Assembly (NCBI GenBank): GCA_947457525.1
Contig: CANGXE010000002.1
Span: 1-31,324, forward strand
Reading direction: 5' to 3'
From: Bacteroidota bacterium
GTDB taxonomy: Bacteria > Bacteroidota > Bacteroidia > Chitinophagales > LD1
DNA length: 31,324 nucleotides
Shown here: one piece after another, positions 15,133 to 23,096 of the stretch
Position numbering within the stretch: the first letter of the stretch is position 1
Layout of the letters: each line of letters starts with the position of its first letter
Made by a program: the position numbers and the translations under genes
The notes under the pieces: model-generated
Told to the model about the DNA's origin: nothing
Databases searched by the model: none
What the model saw: the letters and a program-made list of their open reading frames with translations, nothing else

Positions 15133-16065
15133 ATGAAAAAAGCGATAAAATTTATTCTGATAGGATTAGTCGTAGTGATAGTAGGCGCTGTGGCACTCGT
15201 ACTGCTTCGCCCGAACAACACCATGCCATCGGCAGAGGTCACCAAAAAATGGAAAGACCCTGCTTCTACATTTTTGACTTGGCGTGGTGGACAGGTACAC
15301 TACACAGACGAGGGCAAAGGACAAACCGTGTTGATGATACATGGCTTTGGCGGCAACTACAAAAACTTCCAATCGTTGGCTGAAATCATGCGCGATGAAT
15401 ATCGTGTTGTCCGCATAGACCTACCGGGCTTCGGCTTGTCTGATTTTCCGAAAGAAGGTTATACCGACATCAATCAAACATACACAGATTACTTGCAATT
15501 TATTGCCGATACTTTGCACCTCGACTCTATCTACGTCATCGGCAACTCGATGGGCGGTGCCATCACATGGAATATGGCTATTCAACAACCGGAGTTGGTG
15601 CAAAAGATTGTTTTGCTCAACAGTGCGGGTTATGATGTGGCTAAGGTGGCAGAGAAGTTGGCTATCTTTAAGTTTAAATCGTTCGGCAAAGTGTTTGAGA
15701 AAGGTATGCCGGCTTTCATGAGCAATTCGGGTTTAAAGAAATGCTATGCGGATCTTTCAAAATTTGACCCTTCAGTAGCGGCCATGAATAATGAAATCAC
15801 CAATCGTGAAGGTAACGTGATGCACATGTTGGGTATGGCTTCGCATGTTAAGTTTCCGGACACTGCGCTTATTCAACAAGTAGCTTGCCCTACGTTGATT
15901 ATCTGGGGAGAACAGGACCAGATTGTGCCTCGTGAACATGCCGATCGTTTCAAGCGCGATATCAAAGGCAGTGAGCTAGTTGTCTTCGACCCTTGCGGCC
16001 ACGTGCCGATGATGGAACGCCCAGAAGACACTAAACGAGAAGTGGTGCGGTTTTTTAAGCAGTAA
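15133..16065 (+). CDS. Membrane-anchored alpha/beta hydrolase
   Basis: Alpha/beta-fold hydrolase of 310 residues from the ATG at 15133. The frame is open to 15082, but the earlier part is not protein-like and overlaps the guaB promoter. An N-terminal hydrophobic helix (IKFILIGLVVVIVGAVALVL) anchors it in the inner membrane or acts as an uncleaved signal. HGFGGNYKNF forms the oxyanion region, GNSMGG carries the nucleophile serine, WGEQDQIVPREHA the acid, and CGHVPMMERPED the catalytic histidine. These motifs fit esterases, lipases and C-C hydrolases; the substrate is unknown. A possible -7 box TACCTTCG lies 5 bases before the start. The gene converges on the T9SS protein with an 18-bp gap. Confidence 0.85.
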   Translation: MKKAIKFILIGLVVVIVGAVALVLLRPNNTMPSAEVTKKWKDPASTFLTWRGGQVHYTDEGKGQTVLMIHGFGGNYKNFQSLAEIMRDEYRVVRIDLPGFGLSDFPKEGYTDINQTYTDYLQFIADTLHLDSIYVIGNSMGGAITWNMAIQQPELVQKIVLLNSAGYDVAKVAEKLAIFKFKSFGKVFEKGMPAFMSNSGLKKCYADLSKFDPSVAAMNNEITNREGNVMHMLGMASHVKFPDTALIQQVACPTLIIWGEQDQIVPREHADRFKRDIKGSELVVFDPCGHVPMMERPEDTKREVVRFFKQ

Positions 16066-16083
16066 GAAATAAGTAGTAAGAAG

Positions 16084-17862
16084 TTACTTTACTAAAAGCA
16101 CCATCCCTTTTCGCTCAACGCGGATGCCGTCTGCTGCGGTAAACAATATGATGTAAGCATAGCCGCCTTGCTGAGCGGGCTTACCTCTGTCTGAGCCATC
16201 CCATCCTACGTTCGGGTCTGTGCTTTCAAACACCAATCCACCCCAACGATTAAAAATAGTCATGCTGTAGGTTTGCGGCTCACCATAGATAATAGTTGGC
16301 TTAAATACATTGTTCAAACCATCCGGAGCAAAAGCCGTAGGTATGTAAATAATCGGTCGATGTATAATGCAAAGCTCATTGGAGAATGAAGTCAAATTCG
16401 CATTGTAGCCATTCGGCAAGTTAAGATTGTATTCCGCTTCTACTTTGTAGCAAAACACTCCGCGCTCTTGTAAAAACTGGCGCAAGGTGTCAGAGTAATT
16501 ATTAGTGCCGGGCATTGCCACGTGTATCAATTGATACCCATTGCCAAAGTTGCGATAGATGTTGTATTTAGTTACTGTAGCAAACTCCAACTCAAAATCA
16601 TTCCAAGCAATATCAGCTAAATAATAATCAAACAACTCACCGGTTAAGTTGATGGTTTTTACAGCAGATGTTTTCAACTGATTTTGACAGCTATCAAATG
16701 ATGTAACTGTGTAGTAATAAGGATTTAACTCCGGTCGAACGTTATCTGAATCAATATGCAAAGTGAAGTAGGTCAAAGGACTAGGCACCGCAATCTGCTC
16801 ATTCGGTTGATAGGTCACATCATTCACACTGCGATCTACTTTGTAGAAAATCAACTCGGCAGTGGTGTCAATCATCCAAGTTACTTCATTTTGATTACTG
16901 GAGTTAACCGTAGCATTAGTGATGAAAATAAAATCAGGTGACTTCACAATGCTGGCGCGCAAACACATCTCGTTGCTATTAGCCACAATATTACTATCCT
17001 CCGCACTCACCGCTTGAATGTATAAACACATCGTGTCGCCATCCGTAAAGCCACTAAAACTAAATTGAAAAGTTGTGCTGTCCGTTGTACCTACCTCAGC
17101 GTAAGGTGATTGATTCACACTCGCCCAAATCTTATACTCTTTCACGTTTTGCGGAAAATTGTGGTATCGGTTCCATGCTAAATCAACATCACTAGCACAA
17201 GCTGTTGCAGAATAATTAGCCAAGATAGTGTTGTGTGGCAAGGTACTATAGGAACTAAATCTAAAACAGCTGTCAAATGCAGCGATGGTGTAGCGCAAAG
17301 ACTGCGCGGTTGGATCACCGCCCACAACATCGGTGTAAGTGGTAGAATTGATGCCATACACCGTATCAATGGGTAGAGCATTCCCATTATCCAAAAAATA
17401 GTAAATCACATATCCAAAAGTTTGTGGCGATGTGCTTTGCTCCCAATTCAACACCGCTTGTCCATTTTGAACAGTAGCATTAATAATTTGAGGAATGTTT
17501 GGGTTAAGATTATTTACCGTGTCAGAGGCGACAACCGTTGCTCCCGGACAGTTGTAATTAGACACCACGTAATAATACCAAGTCTGGCTAGTAGCTAAAG
17601 CATTCACATGAATGAAAGATGATTGAGATTGTGTCACCACGATGGCAATTGGCAAATACGGTCCGGCTTGATTCACTGATGCAAAAACGGTGTAATCAAT
17701 GAAAGCTCCACACGTATTGTTAGGCACCGTCCAATAGAGGGTCACGTTACCGTTAACATTATCATTCGCTACGCATTGCAAATCGGGCGGCAGCACCACT
17801 TGTGCGTTTACAGAAAGCTGCAACAACAAAAATGCGGTAAGGAAGTGGAGGTATTTTATCAA
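16084..17862 (-). CDS. Secreted FN3-repeat protein with T9SS type B C-terminal sorting domain
   Basis: A 592-residue extracellular protein. Signal peptide MIKYLHFLTAFLLLQLSVNA, probably cleaved before QVVLPPD. Several fibronectin III-like modules follow (for example VTLYWTVPNNTCGAFIDYTV, then AVLNWEQSTSPQTFGYVIYY near 140-160), rich in aromatic residues and NxT/S. The last 85 or so residues form the gliding-associated type B sorting domain: PTAFAPDGLNNVFKP, MTIFNRWGGLVFESTDP, GWDGSDRGKPAQQGGYAYII. The usual PNGDG core is here PDGLN, a divergent variant. Export by T9SS is expected; the partner or substrate is unknown. It sits where rplL would be expected, but is separated from rplJ by a terminator and must have its own promoter. 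Confidence 0.87.
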   Translation of the reverse strand: MIKYLHFLTAFLLLQLSVNAQVVLPPDLQCVANDNVNGNVTLYWTVPNNTCGAFIDYTVFASVNQAGPYLPIAIVVTQSQSSFIHVNALATSQTWYYYVVSNYNCPGATVVASDTVNNLNPNIPQIINATVQNGQAVLNWEQSTSPQTFGYVIYYFLDNGNALPIDTVYGINSTTYTDVVGGDPTAQSLRYTIAAFDSCFRFSSYSTLPHNTILANYSATACASDVDLAWNRYHNFPQNVKEYKIWASVNQSPYAEVGTTDSTTFQFSFSGFTDGDTMCLYIQAVSAEDSNIVANSNEMCLRASIVKSPDFIFITNATVNSSNQNEVTWMIDTTAELIFYKVDRSVNDVTYQPNEQIAVPSPLTYFTLHIDSDNVRPELNPYYYTVTSFDSCQNQLKTSAVKTINLTGELFDYYLADIAWNDFELEFATVTKYNIYRNFGNGYQLIHVAMPGTNNYSDTLRQFLQERGVFCYKVEAEYNLNLPNGYNANLTSFSNELCIIHRPIIYIPTAFAPDGLNNVFKPTIIYGEPQTYSMTIFNRWGGLVFESTDPNVGWDGSDRGKPAQQGGYAYIILFTAADGIRVERKGMVLLVK

Positions 17863-17920
17863 GACTAAGCTAACGGTATATCTAAAGGATTATTTTCTTT
17901 TCAATTGAGTTGCATAAATA

Positions 17921-17950
17921 AAAAACCCACTCGATTAAAAGTGGGTTTTT
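17921..17950 (-). terminator. Terminator of the secE-nusG-rplKAJ operon
   Basis: AAAAACCCAC (17921-17930) and GTGGGTTTTT (17941-17950) form a perfect 10-bp stem around a 10-base loop, with T-runs on both strands, 33 bases after the rplJ stop. It closes the ribosomal operon before rplL would be reached. Confidence 0.9.
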
Positions 17951-17983
17951 GATGATTATTTGTTTTGGGGCTTAGTTCAAAAA

Positions 17984-18511
17984 CTATCCTTCTCTCTCGC
18001 TTAATGCTTTTACCAAGCCGGCAATCTTTTGAGAAGAAGAACCTTGCAAAGCGCTGATAACGTTCTTTGCCGGAGATTGCAACAAAGAAATGATATCGCC
18101 AATGAGTTCATTTTTGCTTTTCAAGCTAGCCAACACGTCTAATTGGTTGTCACCAACAAACACATCGCTATCAATATAGGCACCCTTCAAAGCCGGTTTT
18201 TCACCGTCTTTGCGGAACTCTTTAATAATTCTTGCCGGAGCCGAACCTTCTGTGGTGAACATAACGCCTGTTGGGCCGTTCAACAAAGGGTACAACGCTT
18301 CGTAGTTTCCACCTTCTATTTGCTCAAGAGCTTTGCGAATCAATGTGTTTTTTGACACACGAAACTCAATGTTTGAGTTGAAGCAAAGTCTTCTGAACTT
18401 ATTGATTTTCTCTACTGATAAAGTAGAAGAATCGGTGATGTAAAAATATTGTGAATTGCTGAACTTCTCTTTTAGTGTCGCAATTTCCTGGTTTTTTTCT
18501 TTCTTATCCAT
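17984..18511 (-). CDS. rplJ: 50S ribosomal protein L10
   Basis: Base of the ribosomal stalk: L10 binds 23S rRNA beside L11 and carries the L7/L12 dimers. The 175 residues include ITDSSTLSVEKINKFRRLC, then FRVSKNTLIRKAL and the C-terminal helix region (SLLQSPAKNVISALQGSS...VKALSER) to which L7/L12 dimers bind. Length is normal. It follows rplA with a 46-bp gap. Unusually, rplL does not follow: a strong terminator comes directly after, then an unrelated secreted-protein gene. Confidence 0.96.
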   Translation of the reverse strand: MDKKEKNQEIATLKEKFSNSQYFYITDSSTLSVEKINKFRRLCFNSNIEFRVSKNTLIRKALEQIEGGNYEALYPLLNGPTGVMFTTEGSAPARIIKEFRKDGEKPALKGAYIDSDVFVGDNQLDVLASLKSKNELIGDIISLLQSPAKNVISALQGSSSQKIAGLVKALSEREG

Positions 18512-18557
18512 TTTATTAAAATTTATAGGATGATTGTTTACTTAATGCTTTTAAAAA

Positions 18558-19256
18558 TTACAGACCTGCAACAGTTTTATAGTCCACACTGATACCTTTG
18601 CTCATGGTTGAAGCTAAGCTGATACCTTGGAAATAAATCCCTTTAGCAGTAGCCGGTTTCAACTTTGACAATGTTTGCAAAAGCGCAGTTGCGTTTTCGT
18701 TCAATTGTTGTGGAGTAAAGTTGATACGTCCAATTGAAGTGTGAACGATACCGTATTTGTCTACTTTAAAAGCAATTTTACCTTTTTTCACTTCATCTAC
18801 TGCTTTACCTACGTCTGCAGTTACAGTGCCTGATTTTGGATTTGGCATTAAGTTACGTGGTCCTAAGATACGGGCAATTTTACCCAACTTAGCCATAACG
18901 TTTGGTGTAGCAATCACTACATCAAAGTCCATCCAGTTTTCTTTTTCAATTTTGAGGATAAATTCATCCAAACCTACGTGGTCAGCGCCAGCTTTCTTAG
19001 CTTCTTCTTCTTTCTCCGGTGTGGTGAGTACCAACACGCGCTTAGTTTTACCTGTTCCGTGTGGCAATGCGGTAGTTCCTCTTACAGCTTGGTCAGCTTT
19101 CTTAGGGTCAATACCTAATCGTACGTGTAGGTCAACTGACGCATTAAATTTACAAGTGGTTACATCCTTCACAAGGTTGGATGCTTCTGACAGGGTGTAT
19201 AGCTTGTTAGCATCTACTTTGCTGTCAACTGCTTTTCTCTTTTTAGTGAGTTTCAT
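18558..19256 (-). CDS. rplA: 50S ribosomal protein L1
   Basis: Binds 23S rRNA at the mobile L1 stalk and helps tRNA leave the E site; in many bacteria it also represses its own operon by binding the rplK-rplA mRNA. The 232-residue length is normal. Recognisable blocks: VDLHVRLGIDPKKADQAVRG, LPHGTGKTKRVLV, GPRNLMPNPKSGTVT (the L1 signature) and a C-terminal YFQGISLASTMSKGI. The operon position after rplK (72-bp gap) is standard. No structured L1-binding leader was identified. Confidence 0.97.
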   Translation of the reverse strand: MKLTKKRKAVDSKVDANKLYTLSEASNLVKDVTTCKFNASVDLHVRLGIDPKKADQAVRGTTALPHGTGKTKRVLVLTTPEKEEEAKKAGADHVGLDEFILKIEKENWMDFDVVIATPNVMAKLGKIARILGPRNLMPNPKSGTVTADVGKAVDEVKKGKIAFKVDKYGIVHTSIGRINFTPQQLNENATALLQTLSKLKPATAKGIYFQGISLASTMSKGISVDYKTVAGL

Positions 19257-19328
19257 TGTGGTTGATTTTTGAGGTACAGTGGGTCAATGAGAGCCCTCCC
19301 TCGGTTTATAAAAAAATTTAATTTCAGA

Positions 19329-19757
19329 CTAGTATCCTTCTACAGTAAAACCTGCGCTTTTCGCAGAACCTGCCACCATGCTCATAGCAGCTTCTAAAGT
19401 AAAGCAGTTTAAGTCAGGCATTTTTTCTTGCGCTATTTTCTCGATAATATCTTTGCTCACTTGACCGATTTTCTTACGGTTAGGTTCAGCAGAGCCGGTT
19501 GTCTTTTTGGTGTATTCCATCAAAAGCGCGTTTACCGGTGGAGTTTTGATAACGAAATCAAAACTTTTGTCGGTGTACACAGAGATAACACATGGAAGGA
19601 TTTTGCCCATTCTGTCTTGTGTTTGCGCATTGAAACGCTTACAGAATTCCATGATGTTTACACCCTTAGAACCTAATGCCGGACCGATTGGAGGAGCCGG
19701 GTTTGCTTGTCCACCTTTAACTTGAAGTTTAATGAACGTTTGAATTTCCTTTGCCAT
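19329..19757 (-). CDS. rplK: 50S ribosomal protein L11
   Basis: Part of the GTPase-associated centre at the stalk base; also needed for RelA activation where RelA is present. 142 residues. The N-terminal proline-rich domain reads GGQANPAPPIGPALGSKGVN, and the C-terminal rRNA-binding domain GSAEPNRKKIGQVSKDIIEK ends DLNCFTLEAAMSMVAGSAKS, matching the L11 signature. It lies 38 bp after nusG, in the conserved order nusG-rplK-rplA. Confidence 0.97.
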   Translation of the reverse strand: MAKEIQTFIKLQVKGGQANPAPPIGPALGSKGVNIMEFCKRFNAQTQDRMGKILPCVISVYTDKSFDFVIKTPPVNALLMEYTKKTTGSAEPNRKKIGQVSKDIIEKIAQEKMPDLNCFTLEAAMSMVAGSAKSAGFTVEGY

Positions 19758-19795
19758 TTTATTTGATATTAAGTATTAACGAATTGAGGGTTTGA

Positions 19796-20329
19796 TTAAC
19801 TAATTTTTTCTACCTGCATGAAGCTAACTTCCACAGGTGTTTTGCGACCAAATATTTTTACAACTACTTTCAATTTCTTCTTCTCGTTGTTGATCTCTTC
19901 GATAGTTCCGATGAAATCATTGAACGGTCCGTCTACAATCTTCACATCTTCGTTGATGATAAACGGTTCAGCCATGCTTTCGCCTGCATCTAACATCTCA
20001 TCAGCTTTGCCCAATAGTTTCATTACCTCAACATGAGATAAGTTACCCAAGAAACCAAGCACACCGTTCACCTGACGAATTTGCGACCACATTTCTGCTG
20101 TGATTTTTCCGTCATTTACTTCCATGTAGATATAACCCGGATAAAGCGTTTTATCTTTAATGGTTTTTTTGCCGGCTTTGATGGTATACACTTTCTCCGT
20201 AGGCACTAAAATGTTGGTCACAATAGAGTCCCACTTTGCGCGGTTAATTTCAAGTTGAATGTGATCACGAATTTTTCGTTCTTGACCACTTATCACTCTT
20301 ACTACGTGCCATTTTTTTTCGTCTGCCAT
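19796..20329 (-). CDS. nusG: Transcription antitermination factor NusG
   Basis: Binds RNA polymerase at the clamp, modulates pausing and Rho action, and links transcription to translation. 177 residues, the usual length: an N-terminal NGN domain (KKWHVVRVISGQERKIRDHI to about residue 115, with LYPGYIYMEV) and a C-terminal KOW domain (VKIVDGPFNDFIGTIEEIN, about 128-177). It starts 4 bp after the secE stop, which suggests translational coupling. Confidence 0.96.
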   Translation of the reverse strand: MADEKKWHVVRVISGQERKIRDHIQLEINRAKWDSIVTNILVPTEKVYTIKAGKKTIKDKTLYPGYIYMEVNDGKITAEMWSQIRQVNGVLGFLGNLSHVEVMKLLGKADEMLDAGESMAEPFIINEDVKIVDGPFNDFIGTIEEINNEKKKLKVVVKIFGRKTPVEVSFMQVEKIS

Positions 20330-20333
20330 TTTC

Positions 20334-20534
20334 TTAGCCTCCTATTACAAGTTTATAAAGATTGGATGTACCTAAGTTAAAGGTAACGTCCATGGCCAAT
20401 ACGATAAAAGAGATCAACAAGGCAGATATCAATACAATGATTGAACTCTCTTGCAACTCTGCCCAACTCGGCCAGGTTACCTTATTCACCAACTCATCGT
20501 AGGCTTCGCGGAAATATGATGTGAACTTGTCCAT
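20334..20534 (-). CDS. secE: Preprotein translocase subunit SecE
   Basis: Small essential subunit of the SecYEG channel in the inner membrane. 66 residues with a single membrane span, as in most bacteria outside the gammaproteobacteria. The amphipathic segment YDELVNKVTWPSWAELQESS precedes the helix IIVLISALLISFIVLAMDV. It follows tRNA-Trp by 32 bases and is 4 bp before nusG. No terminator separates it from the tRNA, so the tRNA is probably processed from the secE transcript. Confidence 0.94.
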   Translation of the reverse strand: MDKFTSYFREAYDELVNKVTWPSWAELQESSIIVLISALLISFIVLAMDVTFNLGTSNLYKLVIGG

Positions 20535-20566
20535 GTTCTTTTTTATGTTCTTTAATTCAATATTAG

Positions 20567-20637
20567 CAGGGGCAGCCAGATTCGAACTGACATCAACGGT
20601 TTTGGAGACCGGTATGCTACCATTGCACCATGCCCCT
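20567..20637 (-). tRNA. tRNA-Trp (anticodon CCA)
   Basis: 71 bases. Acceptor arms AGGGGCA and TGCCCCT pair perfectly, the T-arm has GTTCGAATC, and the anticodon loop CTCCAAA gives CCA. 3' CCA is not encoded. It lies between tuf and secE, a placement widely conserved in Bacteroidota. Confidence 0.96.
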
Positions 20638-20705
20638 TTTTTGTTTGCGTGTTGAAGTAAATTCTATCCAGTTTTCTCTACTTCCCACACACCTTACGTC
20701 AAAAA

Positions 20706-20744
20706 GGGACGCAAATATAATCATGTAGCCGAATTTTCAAAAGA
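20706..20744 (-). promoter_or_regulatory. Promoter of the tRNA-Trp-secE-nusG-rplKAJ operon
   Basis: On the minus strand TTG (20738-20740), 18 bases, then TATATTTG (20712-20719), followed by the G+C-rich discriminator CGTCCC. The flanks TCTTTTGAAAATT and ATTTGCGTCCC are identical, at the same spacing, to those in the tRNA-tuf promoter at 22572-22610. Confidence 0.75.
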
Positions 20745-20807
20745 AAATGCCGCTCAATGACCAAATGTTTTTTGCGTACCGAATTAACACTGCGTACTAT
20801 AAAAACA

Positions 20808-20831
20808 AAAGGCGGGAAAAATCCCGCCTTT
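20808..20831 (-). terminator. Terminator of the tRNA-tuf operon
   Basis: AAAGGCGGGA and TCCCGCCTTT form a perfect 10-bp stem around AAAA, with a T-rich tail on the minus strand, 20 bases after the tuf stop. It separates tuf from tRNA-Trp-secE. Confidence 0.92.
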
Positions 20832-20851
20832 ACGTTTATGTTGGTGTTTAA

Positions 20852-22048
20852 TTACTTGATGATTTCAGTAACTTGACCTGCACCTACTGTTCTACCACCT
20901 TCACGGATAGCGAAACGTAGACCTTTTTCCATAGCGATTGGGTAAATCAACTTAACATTCAATGTTACGTTATCGCCTGGCATAACCATCTCAACGCCAG
21001 CTGGCAATGTGATTTCTCCGGTTACGTCAGTTGTACGGAAATAGAACTGAGGACGGTATTGGTTGAAGAATGGAGTGTGACGTCCACCTTCTTCTTTGCT
21101 CAATACGTAAACTTCGCATTTGAACTCAGTGTGAGGTGTAACAGAACCCGGTTTAACGATAACCATACCGCGTTTGATTTGCTCTTTCTCAATACCACGA
21201 AGTAATAGACCTACGTTGTCACCAGCCTCACCTCTATCAAGGATTTTACGGAACATCTCAACACCTGTACAAGTTGAAGTCAATGGTTTTTCACCTTCTT
21301 TCAACAAACCGATGATTTCTACAGACTCAGATGAGTTGATAGCACCTCTTTCGATACGGCCAGTAGCAACAGTACCACGACCTGTGATAGAGAATACGTC
21401 CTCAACCGGCATCAAGAATGGTTGATCAACAGCACGTGGAGGAACCGGAATGTAGCTATCTACTGCAGCCATCAATTCGTCAATTTTCTCTACCCATTTA
21501 GCTTCACCATTCAAAGCACCCAAAGCGGAACCTTGAATAACCGGAGTGTTAGCACCATCATATTTGTAGAAGCTCAACAAGTCGCGGATTTCCATTTCAC
21601 CAAGTTCCAAGAACTCAGGATCTTCAACCAAGTCAACTTTATTCATGAACACTACGATTTGAGGTACACCTACCTGACGAGCCAAAAGGATGTGCTCGCG
21701 AGTTTGAGGCATTGGACCGTCAGTTGCAGCAACCACAAGGATAGCACCGTCCATTTGAGCAGCACCTGTAACCATGTTTTTGATGTAATCCGCGTGACCT
21801 GGACAGTCTACGTGAGCGTAGTGACGACTAGTTGTTTGATATTCAACGTGTGCTGTATTGATAGTGATACCTCTTTCTTTTTCTTCAGGAGCGTTGTCGA
21901 TTGAAGAATAGTCGCGCATTTCTGCAAGACCTTTCTTTGCAAGCACTGTAGTGATAGCGGCAGTCAAAGTTGTTTTACCGTGGTCAACGTGGCCGATTGT
22001 ACCGATGTTAACGTGCGGCTTGTCTTTAATGAATTTTTCTTTAGCCAT
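20852..22048 (-). CDS. tuf: Elongation factor Tu
   Basis: GTPase that brings aminoacyl-tRNA to the ribosome. 398 residues with all G-motifs: GHVDHGKTT (P-loop), RGITI (switch I), DCPGHADYI, NKVD and SAL. Domain 2 (TGRGTVATGRIERG) and domain 3 (QYRPQFYFRTTDVTG, ending VGAGQVTEIIK) are complete. It is the last gene of a transcript with four upstream tRNAs, as in the thrU-tyrU-glyT-thrT-tufB arrangement of E. coli. Confidence 0.98.
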   Translation of the reverse strand: MAKEKFIKDKPHVNIGTIGHVDHGKTTLTAAITTVLAKKGLAEMRDYSSIDNAPEEKERGITINTAHVEYQTTSRHYAHVDCPGHADYIKNMVTGAAQMDGAILVVAATDGPMPQTREHILLARQVGVPQIVVFMNKVDLVEDPEFLELGEMEIRDLLSFYKYDGANTPVIQGSALGALNGEAKWVEKIDELMAAVDSYIPVPPRAVDQPFLMPVEDVFSITGRGTVATGRIERGAINSSESVEIIGLLKEGEKPLTSTCTGVEMFRKILDRGEAGDNVGLLLRGIEKEQIKRGMVIVKPGSVTPHTEFKCEVYVLSKEEGGRHTPFFNQYRPQFYFRTTDVTGEITLPAGVEMVMPGDNVTLNVKLIYPIAMEKGLRFAIREGGRTVGAGQVTEIIK

Positions 22049-22108
22049 TGTTGTTGTTTTAATTATTGTTTTAAAATTGTTTATTAAAAAAATTTACTAT
22101 CACTACTG

Positions 22109-22180
<72 letters not shown>

Positions 22181-22218
22181 TTGTTAAGGAATTTCACTCA
22201 ACTCCTCTTTTCTTTTGG

Positions 22219-22291
22219 AGCGGGAGACGAGGCTCGAACCCGCGACCTACAGCTTGGAAGGCTGTCGCTCTACCAACTGAGCTACTCCCGC
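22219..22291 (-). tRNA. tRNA-Gly (anticodon TCC)
   Basis: 73 bases. Acceptor GCGGGAG/CTCCCGC, anticodon stem ACAGC/GCTGT with loop CTTCCAA, and T-arm GTTCGAGCC. The three bases after the discriminator happen to read CCA (22216-22218), unlike in its neighbours. Confidence 0.96.
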
Positions 22292-22318
22292 ATTTTTTTA
22301 CTTTTTAAAGAACGATTG

Positions 22319-22401
22319 TGGGTAAGGATGGATTCGAACCACCGAACTCCGAAGAGGACAGATTTACAGTCTGTTGCCGTTGGCCACTTGGCTACTTACC
22401 C
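22319..22401 (-). tRNA. tRNA-Tyr (anticodon GTA)
   Basis: 83 bases with the long variable arm of a class II tRNA. Acceptor GGGTAAG/CTTACCC, anticodon loop TGTAAAT, T-arm GTTCGAATC. CCA is not encoded. Confidence 0.96.
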
Positions 22402-22419
22402 GACATTATTTTTTAACAG

Positions 22420-22492
22420 AGCCAGCTGAGGGACTCGAACCCCCGACCTACTGATTACAAATCAGTGGCTCTACCAACTGAGCTAAGCTGGC
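22420..22492 (-). tRNA. tRNA-Thr (anticodon TGT)
   Basis: 73 bases. Acceptor GCCAGCT/AGCTGGC, anticodon stem ACTGA/TCAGT with loop TTTGTAA, T-arm GTTCGAGTC. CCA is not encoded. It is the first tRNA of the Thr-Tyr-Gly-Thr-tuf transcript. Confidence 0.96.
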
Positions 22493-22571
22493 TTAAGCGA
22501 TAAAACGTCTGTCGGCATAAGACGCTTTTCTGTTATTTTTATTAGTCAATGAACACTATGCCCTTAAAAAC

Positions 22572-22610
22572 GGGACGCAAATCTAACCGTTTAGATTAAT
22601 TTTCAAAAGA
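22572..22610 (-). promoter_or_regulatory. Promoter of the tRNA-tuf operon
   Basis: On the minus strand TTG (22604-22606), 18 bases, then TAGATTTG (22578-22585) and the discriminator CGTCCC. Outer blocks are identical to the tRNA-Trp-secE promoter. The start would be near 22570, about 80 bases before the first tRNA. A short inverted repeat (CGTCT/AGACG) lies between. Confidence 0.75.
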
Positions 22611-22662
22611 TGATAAATAAAAATGTGAACTTTTTTTTGTGATGGGATAAGAATTAAACAAA

Positions 22663-22689
22663 AAAGCGAGGATTTCAGGTCCTCGCTTT
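22663..22689 (-). terminator. Terminator of hpf
   Basis: AAAGCGAGGA (22663-22672) and TCCTCGCTTT (22680-22689) form a perfect 10-bp stem with a 7-base loop and a T6 tail on the minus strand, 9 bases after the hpf stop. Confidence 0.9.
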
Positions 22690-22698
22690 CGGTTTTAT

Positions 22699-22998
22699 CT
22701 AGTGGGCTTTCACTTTTTCTTTCTGTTTCTTGAGTTGCTCGGCTACGGTTTGCACCGCCAAATCTGCACTTTCTTCAAATGTCTTAGTGGTTTTGGCTAC
22801 AAAAAGTGTTTTACCGGGAATATGTAACTTAATTTCCACTACTTTATCTTTAACGCTTTGTTGAGTTTCTAGCTTTAGGAAAACCTCCGCTTCTACTATC
22901 TTATCATAAAACGTCTCTAGTTTGCTTAACTTTTTATTAATAAACTCTAGCAATTGGTTAGATGCATCAAAGTGCACTGGATGGATGACTACGTTCAT
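22699..22998 (-). CDS. hpf: Ribosome hibernation-promoting factor (HPF/YfiA family)
   Basis: Short-form factor that binds the 30S decoding region and inactivates or protects ribosomes in slow growth. 99 residues with the family opening MNVVIHPVHFDASNQLLEFI and a beta-alpha-beta fold; SADLAVQTVAEQLKKQKEK forms the last helix with the basic C-terminus. It lacks the C-terminal dimerisation domain of the long form. The order xerC-hpf-tRNAs-tuf is widely conserved in Bacteroidota. It has its own terminator. Confidence 0.92.
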   Translation of the reverse strand: MNVVIHPVHFDASNQLLEFINKKLSKLETFYDKIVEAEVFLKLETQQSVKDKVVEIKLHIPGKTLFVAKTTKTFEESADLAVQTVAEQLKKQKEKVKAH

Positions 22999-23096
22999 AA
23001 TTACTGATTTTGAGGTGAGAAAATATGATGGTTGAAATTATACGATTTTTTTGATGTTATATAAGAGTGAACGGAAATTAAATAAAAAAGTTAGTC

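Noticed and set aside
18757..19272. 171-codon frame opposite rplA
   Set aside because: Antisense to rplA with no independent evidence of coding.
21422..21904. 160-codon frame opposite tuf
   Set aside because: A shadow of the strongly biased tuf codon use, not a gene.
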